Shown here: positions 16,718 to 23,861 of the stretch, one piece after another | Layout: the number at the start of each line of letters is the position of its first letter | How positions within the stretch are numbered: the stretch's first letter is position 1 | Assembly (NCBI RefSeq): GCF_017742995.1 | Contig: NZ_CP072425.1 | Span: 2,480,001-2,544,000 of the forward strand | Direction: 5' to 3' | From: Pseudoalteromonas viridis | GTDB lineage: Bacteria > Pseudomonadota > Gammaproteobacteria > Enterobacterales > Alteromonadaceae | Length of the DNA stretch: 64,000 nt | The notes under the pieces: generated by a model | Told to the model about the DNA's origin: nothing | The model's input: only the letters and a program-made list of their open reading frames with translations | The model's database searches: none | Translations under genes and position numbers: made by a program

Positions 16718-17599
16718 ATGAGCCAATTTTCAACACCAGACCTGTCTCGGGTGCCTTTGCCGGACCTGCTGCAGGATGTAGATTTCGAACAGCAGTTTAG
16801 TGAAATCAAACAGCGTTTTTTGGCGTCTCACCCTCAATATGCCGATGCGCTTAAGCTTGAAAGCGATCCATTGACGGCTTTATTACAAACGCTGGCTTAT
16901 CAGCAGGTATTGCACACTCAGCAGGCAAATGATGCGGTCAAAGGCGTGATGCTGGCAACAGCCAGTGGCGCGGACCTGGATGCCATCGCATCGCGCTATA
17001 ACCTGCTGCGCGACGAGGGTGAAAGCGATACCCGGTTTCGCCAGCGTATTCAGCTGGCCTTCGACGGGTTAAATACTGCGGGCAGTGTATCGGCCTATAC
17101 CTTTCATACTTTGTCGCTCGACCCGGCCATTCGGGATGTGACGGTGCACAGTCCGGCACCGTGTGAGATCACCCTGACCATTTTGAGCAACGAAGGGGAC
17201 GGTACGCCCACGCAGGCGTTGCTCGACAAGGTGGGTAAACATTTTGCTGCCCAGGGATGGGAGCACCAGGGGGTCTCGCAAGTGAGACCACTCGGAGACA
17301 GAGTAACTGTGCATGGCGCACAAATTGTGCCCTTTACGGTTAACGCCCAGCTGATAGTGTTACCTGGGCCGTCTGCAGAAGCTATCCGGCTGGCGGCCGA
17401 AGACGCATTGCAAGCCTACCTGGCAAGTCGCAGAGCGTTGGGCAAAAAAGTAACCCGCGCTGGTTTGTTTGCGGCGCTGCATCGTGAAGGGGTAGACGAA
17501 GTGAACTTGCTGTCTCCCGCTAACAATGTGTCCGTGACACAGGGTCAGTCGGCCTGGTGCGAGCATATGCAAGTGTCTGTGGTGGTCAAAGATGAATGA
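16718..17599 (+). CDS. Baseplate assembly protein J, copy 4 (P2 gpJ-like)
   Basis: 293 residues from the ATG at 16718 behind GAGGATGAG; the longer frame from 16601 would run through the repeat element and the terminator. Conserved blocks: LSRVPLPDLLQDVDFEQQ, SDPLTALLQTLAYQQVL (Tyr kept, RE/LLRQ changed to QQVLHTQ), ASGADLDAIASRYNLLRD and ESDTRFRQRIQLAFDG. It overlaps I copy 4 by 8 bp. Starting again directly after a terminator, it heads the fourth module. Confidence 0.86.
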   Translation: MSQFSTPDLSRVPLPDLLQDVDFEQQFSEIKQRFLASHPQYADALKLESDPLTALLQTLAYQQVLHTQQANDAVKGVMLATASGADLDAIASRYNLLRDEGESDTRFRQRIQLAFDGLNTAGSVSAYTFHTLSLDPAIRDVTVHSPAPCEITLTILSNEGDGTPTQALLDKVGKHFAAQGWEHQGVSQVRPLGDRVTVHGAQIVPFTVNAQLIVLPGPSAEAIRLAAEDALQAYLASRRALGKKVTRAGLFAALHREGVDEVNLLSPANNVSVTQGQSAWCEHMQVSVVVKDE

Positions 17600-18719
17600 A
17601 TTATTGCCAACCAATGCATCGGCGCTGAGCCGGGCGGTTGCCGATGAGATGATAAAGCCTGGCAAGGTACGGGCATTGTTGCTTGATACACTGGATATCA
17701 GCAACAGGAGCCAGGCGCAGCGCCGCCGCCTTGCCACCCAGTGGCAGCTAAACTCCACAACCGACAGCGCTTTTTTTAGTGCGGACATCAGTCAGTTACT
17801 GACATTACTAAGGGATCAGGCGATTTGCCCAGTAGCTAAGCTTGCTGAGCTTGCCCGGGCGCTCAATATCCCCAACTGGCATGACGACCTGGATGAACAA
17901 GCACAGCGCCGGGCGCTGCAGGATGCCTGTATTTTACAGGATATCCGCCTGCTGCTTCGCGCGCTGTGGGATCCCATGCTCTGTCCTGCGCCTTTGTTGC
18001 CCTGGCTGGCCTGGGCGATGTCGGTGGATGAATGGGATGAAGCCTGGTCAGAAACACTCAAACGTCAGGTTATCCGAGATGCCTTTGCGGTGCACCAGTA
18101 CAAGGGCACCCCTTACGCGCTGCAAAAAGCGCTCGATAGTTTAAACATTGTTACTGAGATCAAGGAATGGTGGCAGTCCGAAGGAGCGGACACCCCTTCA
18201 GGTGAGGCCATGCCGCCCGGAACGATTAAAGTCTGGGCACTGGTGAATCAGAATTTGGACGACCAACAGCAAGGACTGCTGACTCCCCAAATGCTGAAGA
18301 AAATCCGCCGGGTGATCAATGCCGTTAAGCGCGGTGCTATTCATGTGGATTTGCAACTGGGTATCGCACTGAGCGAATCCGTGGCCCCTTTTGGAGCTGC
18401 ACAATCGCCGCTTAATCTGATCGACCATAAAGCCACGGGTTTGGGGGTGACGCCAGACTCGACACAGGGAGCTGTGGCTACAGCCGCAGCGGGGCACTTA
18501 GTTAATTGTCAGCGCTGGCATACAGAGGGCGAGGGGATCACTCCGGATCCGAGCGAGGGGACAATGGCAGCGCATGCACAGCTGCAGTCCTTAAATACCG
18601 CCAGCCTGGAAGCCGAAAGTCTGGGCGTGATGCCCGACTCTATGGCCGGCGCACTGGCGTTGTATTCAGGGTTAGATGCGCTGAATATTCAATCTTTTCA
18701 TTTCCAAGGAGTGACGTAA
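17592..18719 (+). CDS. Tail protein I, copy 4 (gpI-like, enlarged)
   Basis: 375 residues, about twice P2 gpI. The core LWDPMLCPAPLLPWLAWAMS, VDEWDEAW and HQYKGTPYALQKALDSLN lies near residues 125-195, so there is an N-terminal insertion of about 80 residues (with HDDLDEQAQRRALQDACILQ) compared with copies 1 and 2. The C-terminal 100 residues contain three spaced repeats of the type G-V/I-T/M-P-D-S/P (LGVTPDSTQGA, EGITPDPSEGT, LGVMPDSMAGA). Its stop overlaps the start of the collar gene by one base. Confidence 0.8.
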   Translation: MNELLPTNASALSRAVADEMIKPGKVRALLLDTLDISNRSQAQRRRLATQWQLNSTTDSAFFSADISQLLTLLRDQAICPVAKLAELARALNIPNWHDDLDEQAQRRALQDACILQDIRLLLRALWDPMLCPAPLLPWLAWAMSVDEWDEAWSETLKRQVIRDAFAVHQYKGTPYALQKALDSLNIVTEIKEWWQSEGADTPSGEAMPPGTIKVWALVNQNLDDQQQGLLTPQMLKKIRRVINAVKRGAIHVDLQLGIALSESVAPFGAAQSPLNLIDHKATGLGVTPDSTQGAVATAAAGHLVNCQRWHTEGEGITPDPSEGTMAAHAQLQSLNTASLEAESLGVMPDSMAGALALYSGLDALNIQSFHFQGVT

Positions 18720-19276
18720 TGTCAGCATTAACCTTGCAATTTACTCAGGTGGGGCTGGATGCGCTGTTGTCGGCGCGCGCCAGAGGCTTTAAAGGGCAAA
18801 TCAGCCACATGGCCTTTGGCGATGCAAGCTACACCCCATCTAAAAATCAAACCACGCTGCGCTCACAAAAAGAGCTGGTGGAAATTGCCGATTCGGATTA
18901 CACCGACGGCGAAAGCAGCAGCCTGAAAGTGGCCGCCAAATTCGAAGCGCCGCTGGAATACGCCATTGGTGAAATTGGTGTGTTTCTGGATTCCGGCGAA
19001 AAGCTGGCAAATGGTCAGCCCAAGCTGATTTTGCTGGGCGTGTATTCTAAACCTAACACCACGCTTGGGTATCGTACGCCGGACGTCAAAGTGTTGCAGT
19101 GGCTAACCCTAAGCCTGACCCAGCTGCCCTCCGATAGTGTTGAGGTCAAACTCGGTGTCGATAACCTCAACCTGATCCTCGACAACGAACTGGCCGAGCT
19201 GACTCTGGTGCAGCTAGATACTATGCACCGTCAGATCAAACAAGAATGGCGCTTAGTGGCGCTGGAACAGGCGTAA
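18719..19276 (+). CDS. Tail-collar fibre protein (DUF3751), copy 4
   Basis: 185 residues from the ATG at 18719 (TAATG overlap with I copy 4, AAGGAG upstream). Family motifs: LTLQFTQVGLDALLSARARG, ISHMAFGDASY, IGEIGVFLDS and LTQLPSDSVEVKL. It ends DTMHRQIKQEWRLVALEQA, the same terminal helix as copies 1 and 2. Acts as adaptor between the fourth baseplate set and fibre F4. Confidence 0.8.
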   Translation: MSALTLQFTQVGLDALLSARARGFKGQISHMAFGDASYTPSKNQTTLRSQKELVEIADSDYTDGESSSLKVAAKFEAPLEYAIGEIGVFLDSGEKLANGQPKLILLGVYSKPNTTLGYRTPDVKVLQWLTLSLTQLPSDSVEVKLGVDNLNLILDNELAELTLVQLDTMHRQIKQEWRLVALEQA

Positions 19277-19300
19277 CACAGTATTTTTTAAGGATTTATT

Positions 19301-20128
19301 ATGTCAACAGACAATACCACTGAATTACTGACTCAGGTTGCTGTGCGCGCCAATGCTCTGTGCCAGAGTGTGGAAGATCATGCGGGTAATATCAATGCTA
19401 CGGTGAATGCCAAAAAAGCAGAGATGGACGCCGCAAAACAGCAGGCGCATCAGGATATTCAAAATTATATAGCCGGTGCACGCGCCGAGCAGTCTCATAC
19501 TTTGCTGAGCCGCAACCAGCAGATGGAGCCTTTGGGTAGTGGCGCAATAAAAGGGTTTAATACGATAGGCTTGACGTCTTTTGAAGTGACTAAAGAGGCA
19601 ACCATCTATGCAAACCCTGGCGCCAATGATACTGAGCACACTGACGCGGGTGTTGCACAAAACTTCCGAAGTAATGTTTACAACGGCTACGTTAACGGTC
19701 CATTTCATATTTTAAGAATCAAATGGACCCGAGATCCAGAAAAGGCGGCGCGGCTCGATGATAACTGGTCTAATGGATATCATCAGGGGGCATTGACGAC
19801 AGCGTGTTATCTGAAGGTTATTTCCGGCAGTGTGGGTGGCGAAATGCAGCCTGTCACTCAATTTGGAGATGGCTGGCAATTATTGGCATGTCGTCAAAAA
19901 GCCAATCATCAGGGAGGTGCCTTTAGAGCGCCCCATGCAAAATTATTGCTAAGCTCACTCACTGGGGAAGCACTGATCTGCTTATTTGGTACTGTATCAG
20001 GTTACGCAAACCTGGAAGCCAACGCCTGGGGTCGATTTGCCGAGTTCGCGAGACCCAGCGATATCGCAAATCTGACCTCACGTGTAAGTAACCTGGAAAC
20101 TCCGAATCTCGAAACCCCCACAGCCTGA
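19301..20128 (+). CDS. Tail fibre / receptor-binding protein F4
   Basis: 275 residues. Helical stem (VAVRANALCQSVEDHAGNIN and DAAKQQAHQDIQNYIAGARA), then LLSRNQQ, FHILRIKWTRD, CYLKVISGSVGGEM and GEALICLFGTVSGYA with a WGRF end: the fixed points of the F2/F4/F5 family. A Thr/Pro/Leu tail (SNLETPNLETPTA) is added after the domain. The stem start is nearly the same as in F5, so these two are close relatives in the anchoring part while their tips differ. Confidence 0.68.
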   Translation: MSTDNTTELLTQVAVRANALCQSVEDHAGNINATVNAKKAEMDAAKQQAHQDIQNYIAGARAEQSHTLLSRNQQMEPLGSGAIKGFNTIGLTSFEVTKEATIYANPGANDTEHTDAGVAQNFRSNVYNGYVNGPFHILRIKWTRDPEKAARLDDNWSNGYHQGALTTACYLKVISGSVGGEMQPVTQFGDGWQLLACRQKANHQGGAFRAPHAKLLLSSLTGEALICLFGTVSGYANLEANAWGRFAEFARPSDIANLTSRVSNLETPNLETPTA

Positions 20129-20149
20129 TATGCAAGCAAGGATCAACAC

Positions 20150-20449
20150 ATGCAATTAATCCACAACGATACTGTCCTGGCGACTTTGGGTGAGCTGATG
20201 AGCGAGGCCCAGATCCGCCATTTTCTGTTAATGAATGAGATAGATGTGCCGTTTGAGGCGCTGACTTTTCGTTTTGAGCACGAAGAAGCACTGGAATATC
20301 GCCGGCTTTCTTACCTGCGTGAATCGGACCCACTCTACATGGAATGGCAGTTTGATCAGACAGAAGCGGCTAAACAAGTTTGGCTTGATAAAGTGGCCGA
20401 GATTAAAGCGCGCTTTCCTTTACCTCAGGCACCTGTCTCTGAGGAATAA
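20150..20449 (+). CDS. Small fibre-associated protein (module 4)
   Basis: 99 residues. YRRLSYLRESDPLYMEWQFD and VWLDKVAEIKARFPLP resemble small phage proteins encoded beside fibres (a D-P-L-x-x-E-W segment followed by W-L-D-K-V-x-E-I-K-x-R-F/Y-P). The end matches that of the 88-residue protein at 3810-4076. AAGGATCAACAC precedes the ATG. Exact role unknown; chaperone or adaptor for F4. Confidence 0.6.
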   Translation: MQLIHNDTVLATLGELMSEAQIRHFLLMNEIDVPFEALTFRFEHEEALEYRRLSYLRESDPLYMEWQFDQTEAAKQVWLDKVAEIKARFPLPQAPVSEE

Positions 20450-20459
20450 GCCTGAGTGC

Positions 20460-20490
20460 AGGCACTCGGTTACGTGCCTTGTTCTTTTTT
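20460..20490 (+). terminator. Intrinsic terminator after module 4
   Basis: Arms AGGCAC and GTGCCT around an 8-nt loop, then TTGTTCTTTTTT. It lies 11 bp after the module 4 accessory gene. Confidence 0.65.
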
Positions 20491-20497
20491 CTCTGAT

Positions 20498-20567
20498 CCG
20501 GTCAGGATTGACCGGTTTTACCTCAGAGAAATCAGTAAGATATATCTAAGCTTGAGAAAGTTAACTC
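20498..20567 (+). repeat. Fourth copy of the inter-module element
   Basis: CCGGTCA and TGACCGG arms with TTTT, then AATCAGTAAGATATATCTAA and GCTTGAGAAAGTTAA: the same order and spacing as the first 70 bp of the 193-bp repeat at 16161. It separates module 4 from the extra fibre cassette. The long-hairpin part of the 193-bp unit is missing here. Confidence 0.75.
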
Positions 20568-20588
20568 AAGACTTCGGATTCTTCCCCT

Positions 20589-20609
20589 AGGCGCCATACA
20601 CGCCTTTTT
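20589..20609 (+). terminator. Candidate terminator before fibre cassette F5
   Basis: Arms AGGCG and CGCCT with five T following. The stem is short; it is the third stop signal within 150 bp of the 237-bp non-coding stretch 20450-20686. Confidence 0.45.
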
Positions 20610-20686
20610 ATTACCTGAATTACACAGCGGCACAGGGTTGCCGATTCAAAGCCTGCCACTCCTCGGCTAGGCTCACAGGAGACACT

Positions 20687-21466
20687 ATGTCAACGGACAA
20701 TAAAACCACGACTGAGCGACTTAGCGATGTGGCCGTGCGGGCCAACGCACTGTGCCAGACGGTGGCCGACCAGGCCAGTGCAATGCAAAATCAAGTGAAC
20801 AACGCCATTACCTCTACCCAAACTCAGATAGATACCTTTATGTCTGAGACGTTTCGTAACGAAATGCCTTTTCTGCGACTGTCCAAAAACCAGCAGTTAA
20901 AAATTAATGGCACATTGGATGTTGGTGAAAAAGGAACGCCCGATGGCTTTAATATTAACCACCAACATGGTCATTATTTTGAGGTTGAGATTGTAGATGT
21001 TAGCAGAACGGCCAAAACGACCGCTCAGCGCTCAGATGAACAAATCGCTTTTTGGCAAAACCTGATTGGTCGCGTGCCACAATACCACAAGCCTGATTTT
21101 GCGATAGTGAGAATTAAAGCCCTGGATGTACCTGCAGAAGGTGTTTCACGATTTTCGATATACCAAGGGGCAACCCCATACAATACTGCGATTACATTTG
21201 GCGCATGTATCAAAGTGGAGTCTGGCAGGGTAGGCTTTGGTCTGGGGAAGTTTTCTAATCTGGTCCCTGCAGATGGTAAGTGGCATACCAAAGTGGAGCA
21301 TGTAAATGCACCTGAAAAAGGTGGATTAAATTATACCCATGGCCCACATATTTACCTGGATAGAGGCAGTAGCTGCTTAGTTGCACTACCTGCCACTGTG
21401 CTGGGCAAAGTGCCTCAGGAGCGCTGGGGTTATTTCGAAAAGCCAGTGCTGGAGAGTGAGCTATGA
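20687..21466 (+). CDS. Tail fibre / receptor-binding protein F5 (extra cassette)
   Basis: 259 residues. The stem start (TTERLSDVAVRANALCQTVA) is nearly that of F4. The tip opens FLRLSKNQQ, has FAIVRIKALD and ACIKVESGRVGFG, and ends LPATVLGKVPQERWGYFEKP, the F2/F4 family markers. No J, I or collar gene precedes it, only repeats and terminators, so it looks like an alternative or added fibre that uses the module 4 anchor. AGGAGAC precedes the ATG. It overlaps the next gene by 4 bp. Confidence 0.68.
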   Translation: MSTDNKTTTERLSDVAVRANALCQTVADQASAMQNQVNNAITSTQTQIDTFMSETFRNEMPFLRLSKNQQLKINGTLDVGEKGTPDGFNINHQHGHYFEVEIVDVSRTAKTTAQRSDEQIAFWQNLIGRVPQYHKPDFAIVRIKALDVPAEGVSRFSIYQGATPYNTAITFGACIKVESGRVGFGLGKFSNLVPADGKWHTKVEHVNAPEKGGLNYTHGPHIYLDRGSSCLVALPATVLGKVPQERWGYFEKPVLESEL

Positions 21467-21675
21467 GTATTGAACAAATTACCCAGGCAACAGATGAGCT
21501 AGGTGGTGGCCGAGCACGTTTCGACATTGATGCCGATTTACGTGTTTATCTGGCCAAGACCGACTGGTACGTGATCCGTGAACTGGAAACCGGAACTCCC
21601 GTGCCCGAGGAAATTAAAGCCAACCGGGAACGGGTGAGAGCCATGATAGAAACACCTTTGCCTCTTCCTTTTTAG
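21463..21675 (+). CDS. Small tail fibre assembly chaperone-like protein
   Basis: 70 residues starting in the ATGA overlap with F5. LAKTDWYVIRELETGTPVPE followed by IKANRERVRAMI matches the D-W-Y-V-x-R-x-x-E-T-G pattern of small phage tail assembly chaperones. It is shorter than the module 2 chaperone. Its tight coupling to F5 suggests it folds that fibre. Confidence 0.65.
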   Translation: MSIEQITQATDELGGGRARFDIDADLRVYLAKTDWYVIRELETGTPVPEEIKANRERVRAMIETPLPLPF

Positions 21676-21750
21676 GGGCAACCCTTCGGGCACGTCGCCC
21701 GCCCTGACTCACTGATTGTCTTCGAGTCTTTTTAATCTAAGAGCAAGTCT

Positions 21751-22332
21751 ATGCAACGAACGACCTTAATCACCCAGGTGCTTGAGCGCCTGACGACGTC
21801 CCTGGCACAGGTGGCTCAGGTGGATTATCTAATCCCGAGCCAGGCTGCCATGGACCTGACCCAGCAAGCGCAACTGACAGTAACGCCGACGCAGGAGCGT
21901 CAGGCCAGCGAGCTGCAAAGTAAAGGCACCGATAAAGGTGTCAGCTATGGACCGGCGTACAACAAAAACCTCAGCCCAAACCCGCTTGACAGGCGGGTGC
22001 TGAGTGTGCAGCTCGATATTGCGTTGATGGATGGCGATAAAGCCAGGTTGCTGGAGAGGCTGGATGAGGTACTCAGTATAGGCGAAGCCGCGATGGTGGC
22101 GGACGACGTGCCCACCCACTGGCAACACTTTATTGCCGAGCAAACGACCTTTGCGTTTAGCCAGCACAGTGAAGGGATTAAAGCACAGTTACAGCTGAAC
22201 TGGTCATTTTACTATCAGCTTGAACAGAGCGAGTCACCTGGTACGCCCATCACGGATGTTTACCTGGGGCAGCAGGGCTATGAGCATAAGTTAATCTACA
22301 GCACCCAAACGGGCGCCGGGGAGGTACTATGA
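21751..22332 (+). CDS. Probable tail terminator/collar or completion protein
   Basis: 193 residues with no family recognised from sequence alone. Features: an amphipathic N-terminal helix (TLITQVLERLTTSLAQVAQV), a middle part with NPLDRRVLSVQLDIALMDGD, and a C-terminal beta-like stretch with WSFYYQLEQ. In P2 and R-pyocins a tail completion or collar gene lies just before the spike gene V, which is the position here (4-bp overlap with V). That makes it the likely end-cap of the tube, by order only. Confidence 0.45.
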   Translation: MQRTTLITQVLERLTTSLAQVAQVDYLIPSQAAMDLTQQAQLTVTPTQERQASELQSKGTDKGVSYGPAYNKNLSPNPLDRRVLSVQLDIALMDGDKARLLERLDEVLSIGEAAMVADDVPTHWQHFIAEQTTFAFSQHSEGIKAQLQLNWSFYYQLEQSESPGTPITDVYLGQQGYEHKLIYSTQTGAGEVL

Positions 22333-23060
22333 ATCTGGATCCCGCTCAATCTGAGTTAGCGCTATCTGACTTACAGCATCGTTTAAGCAAGCTGATCACG
22401 TTGGGTACGGTGCATGAAGTGGATTACGAAACGGCTCGTGTGAAAGTAAAAATCGGTGACTGGATCACAGCTAAGCTGCCCTGGCTGACCGATATGGCAG
22501 CGCATAATATGACCTGGCGTGCCCCGGAAATTGGTGAGCAGGTAATTGTGCTTGCGCCCTGCGGCGACACCGCTCAGGGCGTGATCCTGGGCAGTGTGTA
22601 TAGTGCGGCAGCTGATCACCATAAACCCGACCATGTGTTAGGTGCGGGTGAAGGGGAAAGTTACGCTGCGGCAAGCAGTCGTGAACATGTGCACCGCACC
22701 CGCTATCAGGATGGCGCGCTGGTGGAGTATGACAACCAAAATCATGCTTATCATCTTTATGTGCCGGACACGGGCGGTGGGGAAACGGCAAGAGTACATA
22801 TTCATTGTGCCAGAAATATTTCGCTCAAAGCAGATAAGCAGCTGGATATCACCGCTGTTCAAAGTAATGTGAATATTAAAGCTGAACAGGGAAACCTCAA
22901 CGTTGAGGCCACCGAGGGGGCGCTGACGGTAAAGGCGAGTAACGGGGCTTTGACACTAGAAGGTAAGACTGTCTCGGTCAAATCCACTGGTGGAAATTTG
23001 GATGTTGATGCTGGTGGCAGCACTTTGCTGCTCAAAGGCAACAAAATCGAAGCGAGTTAG
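22329..23060 (+). CDS. Baseplate spike protein V (P2 gpV-like)
   Basis: 243 residues. The N-terminal OB-like domain is clear: VKVKIGDWITAKLPWLTDMA followed by WRAPEIGEQVIVLAPCGD and QGVILGSVYS. The C-terminal part (about 150-243) is a regular beta repeat (NVNIKAEQGNLNVEATEGAL then TVKASNGALTLEGKTVSV), as in a triple beta-helix needle. P2 gpV carries its own tip; here a separate PAAR-like gene follows. It forms the membrane-piercing centre of the baseplate shared by all modules. Confidence 0.9.
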   Translation: MNLDPAQSELALSDLQHRLSKLITLGTVHEVDYETARVKVKIGDWITAKLPWLTDMAAHNMTWRAPEIGEQVIVLAPCGDTAQGVILGSVYSAAADHHKPDHVLGAGEGESYAAASSREHVHRTRYQDGALVEYDNQNHAYHLYVPDTGGGETARVHIHCARNISLKADKQLDITAVQSNVNIKAEQGNLNVEATEGALTVKASNGALTLEGKTVSVKSTGGNLDVDAGGSTLLLKGNKIEAS

Positions 23061-23075
23061 TAAGGAGAGTTTGAT

Positions 23076-23390
23076 ATGGCAGATGTCAGCATCTTAGGCG
23101 ATAAAGCCGATGGAAAGCCGCACAATAAGCTTTTTGACCCGGGAGTGGTGTTCATTGAAAAACCGAAATCGCGCAAGTTTACCGTCAACGGAAAGCCTGT
23201 GACTCTGGTGGGAGACAAAATCACAGAGCACCTTAGTAAGGATAAGAAAGTACCTCATAAGGACGTGGTTGTAGCGACTGGTAGCGCTTTATTTACGCTC
23301 GGAGGTGTGGCTATCGCCAGGGTAGGAGACAGCACGTCCTGTGATGCCCTGCTGATTGGTGGAGATGCAAAACTGGACATTAAAACATAA
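23076..23390 (+). CDS. PAAR-like spike tip protein
   Basis: 104 residues. FTVNGKPVTLVGDKITEH then VATGSALFTLGGVAIARVGD and a Cys in STSCDALLIGG follow the PAAR-repeat plan (glycine-rich beta turns with His and Cys placed to bind one metal ion; candidates are the His of ITEH, the His of VPHKD and this Cys). It should cap the V trimer and sharpen the spike. AGGAGAG precedes the ATG. No toxin extension is attached. Confidence 0.75.
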   Translation: MADVSILGDKADGKPHNKLFDPGVVFIEKPKSRKFTVNGKPVTLVGDKITEHLSKDKKVPHKDVVVATGSALFTLGGVAIARVGDSTSCDALLIGGDAKLDIKT

Positions 23391-23401
23391 GGAGGTGAAA
23401 C

Positions 23402-23737
23402 ATGATTGGCATGAATGCCCGGACAGGCAAGCCGCTGGGCGGCGTTGAGCACCTGAAACAAAGTATTCGCGATATTGTGACGACCCCCAAGGGAAGTCGG
23501 GTAATGCGTCGTGATTATGGCTGCGGTTTGTTTGAACTTATTGACCGGCCGTTTTCACATTCTCTGGTTGGTGATATTACCATTGCCATTTCCAATGCGC
23601 TTGAGCAATGGGAGCCAAGATTCGCACTTGAAGGGGTGGCGGTGCACCCGGCCGGAGACGGCAAATTATCAATCGCCATTGAAGGTTTATATCTTATCAA
23701 TGGCGAACCGGTAACCATCGAAGGGATCCAAATCTAA
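23402..23737 (+). CDS. Baseplate wedge protein W (gp25/lysozyme-like family)
   Basis: 111 residues. LKQSIRDIVTTPKGSRVMRR then DYGCGLFELIDRP is the gp25/GPW signature, including the R-x-x-Y/F-G segment that nucleates sheath assembly. AAGGAGGTGAAAC precedes the ATG, 11 bp after the PAAR gene. It is the last gene of the baseplate unit, before a strong terminator. Confidence 0.9.
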   Translation: MIGMNARTGKPLGGVEHLKQSIRDIVTTPKGSRVMRRDYGCGLFELIDRPFSHSLVGDITIAISNALEQWEPRFALEGVAVHPAGDGKLSIAIEGLYLINGEPVTIEGIQI

Positions 23738-23777
23738 CTTGTAATTTTTTAATTTTCTCAATTTATTTTTCAACTTA

Positions 23778-23826
23778 AGCCACAGCACCTGGGCTGCGTT
23801 TGTCGCAGCTCGGCTGTGGCTTTTTT
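23778..23826 (+). terminator. Intrinsic terminator between baseplate and sheath genes
   Basis: Outer arms AGCCACAGC and GCTGTGGCT with an inner pair GCTGCG/CGCAGC, then TTTTTT. A strong terminator. It implies that the sheath-to-D genes either have their own promoter or need antitermination. Confidence 0.8.
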
Positions 23827-23861
23827 ATTAGCTAATTGACATACCTTTAAAGGAGATATCT

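Noticed and set aside
4119..21466. Diversity-generating retroelement acting on fibre tips
   Set aside because: No reverse transcriptase or template repeat was seen; variable tips are spread over separate genes.
14203..21466. Invertible fibre segment with site-specific invertase
   Set aside because: All fibre genes are on one strand, the inter-module elements are in direct orientation and no invertase gene is present in the window.
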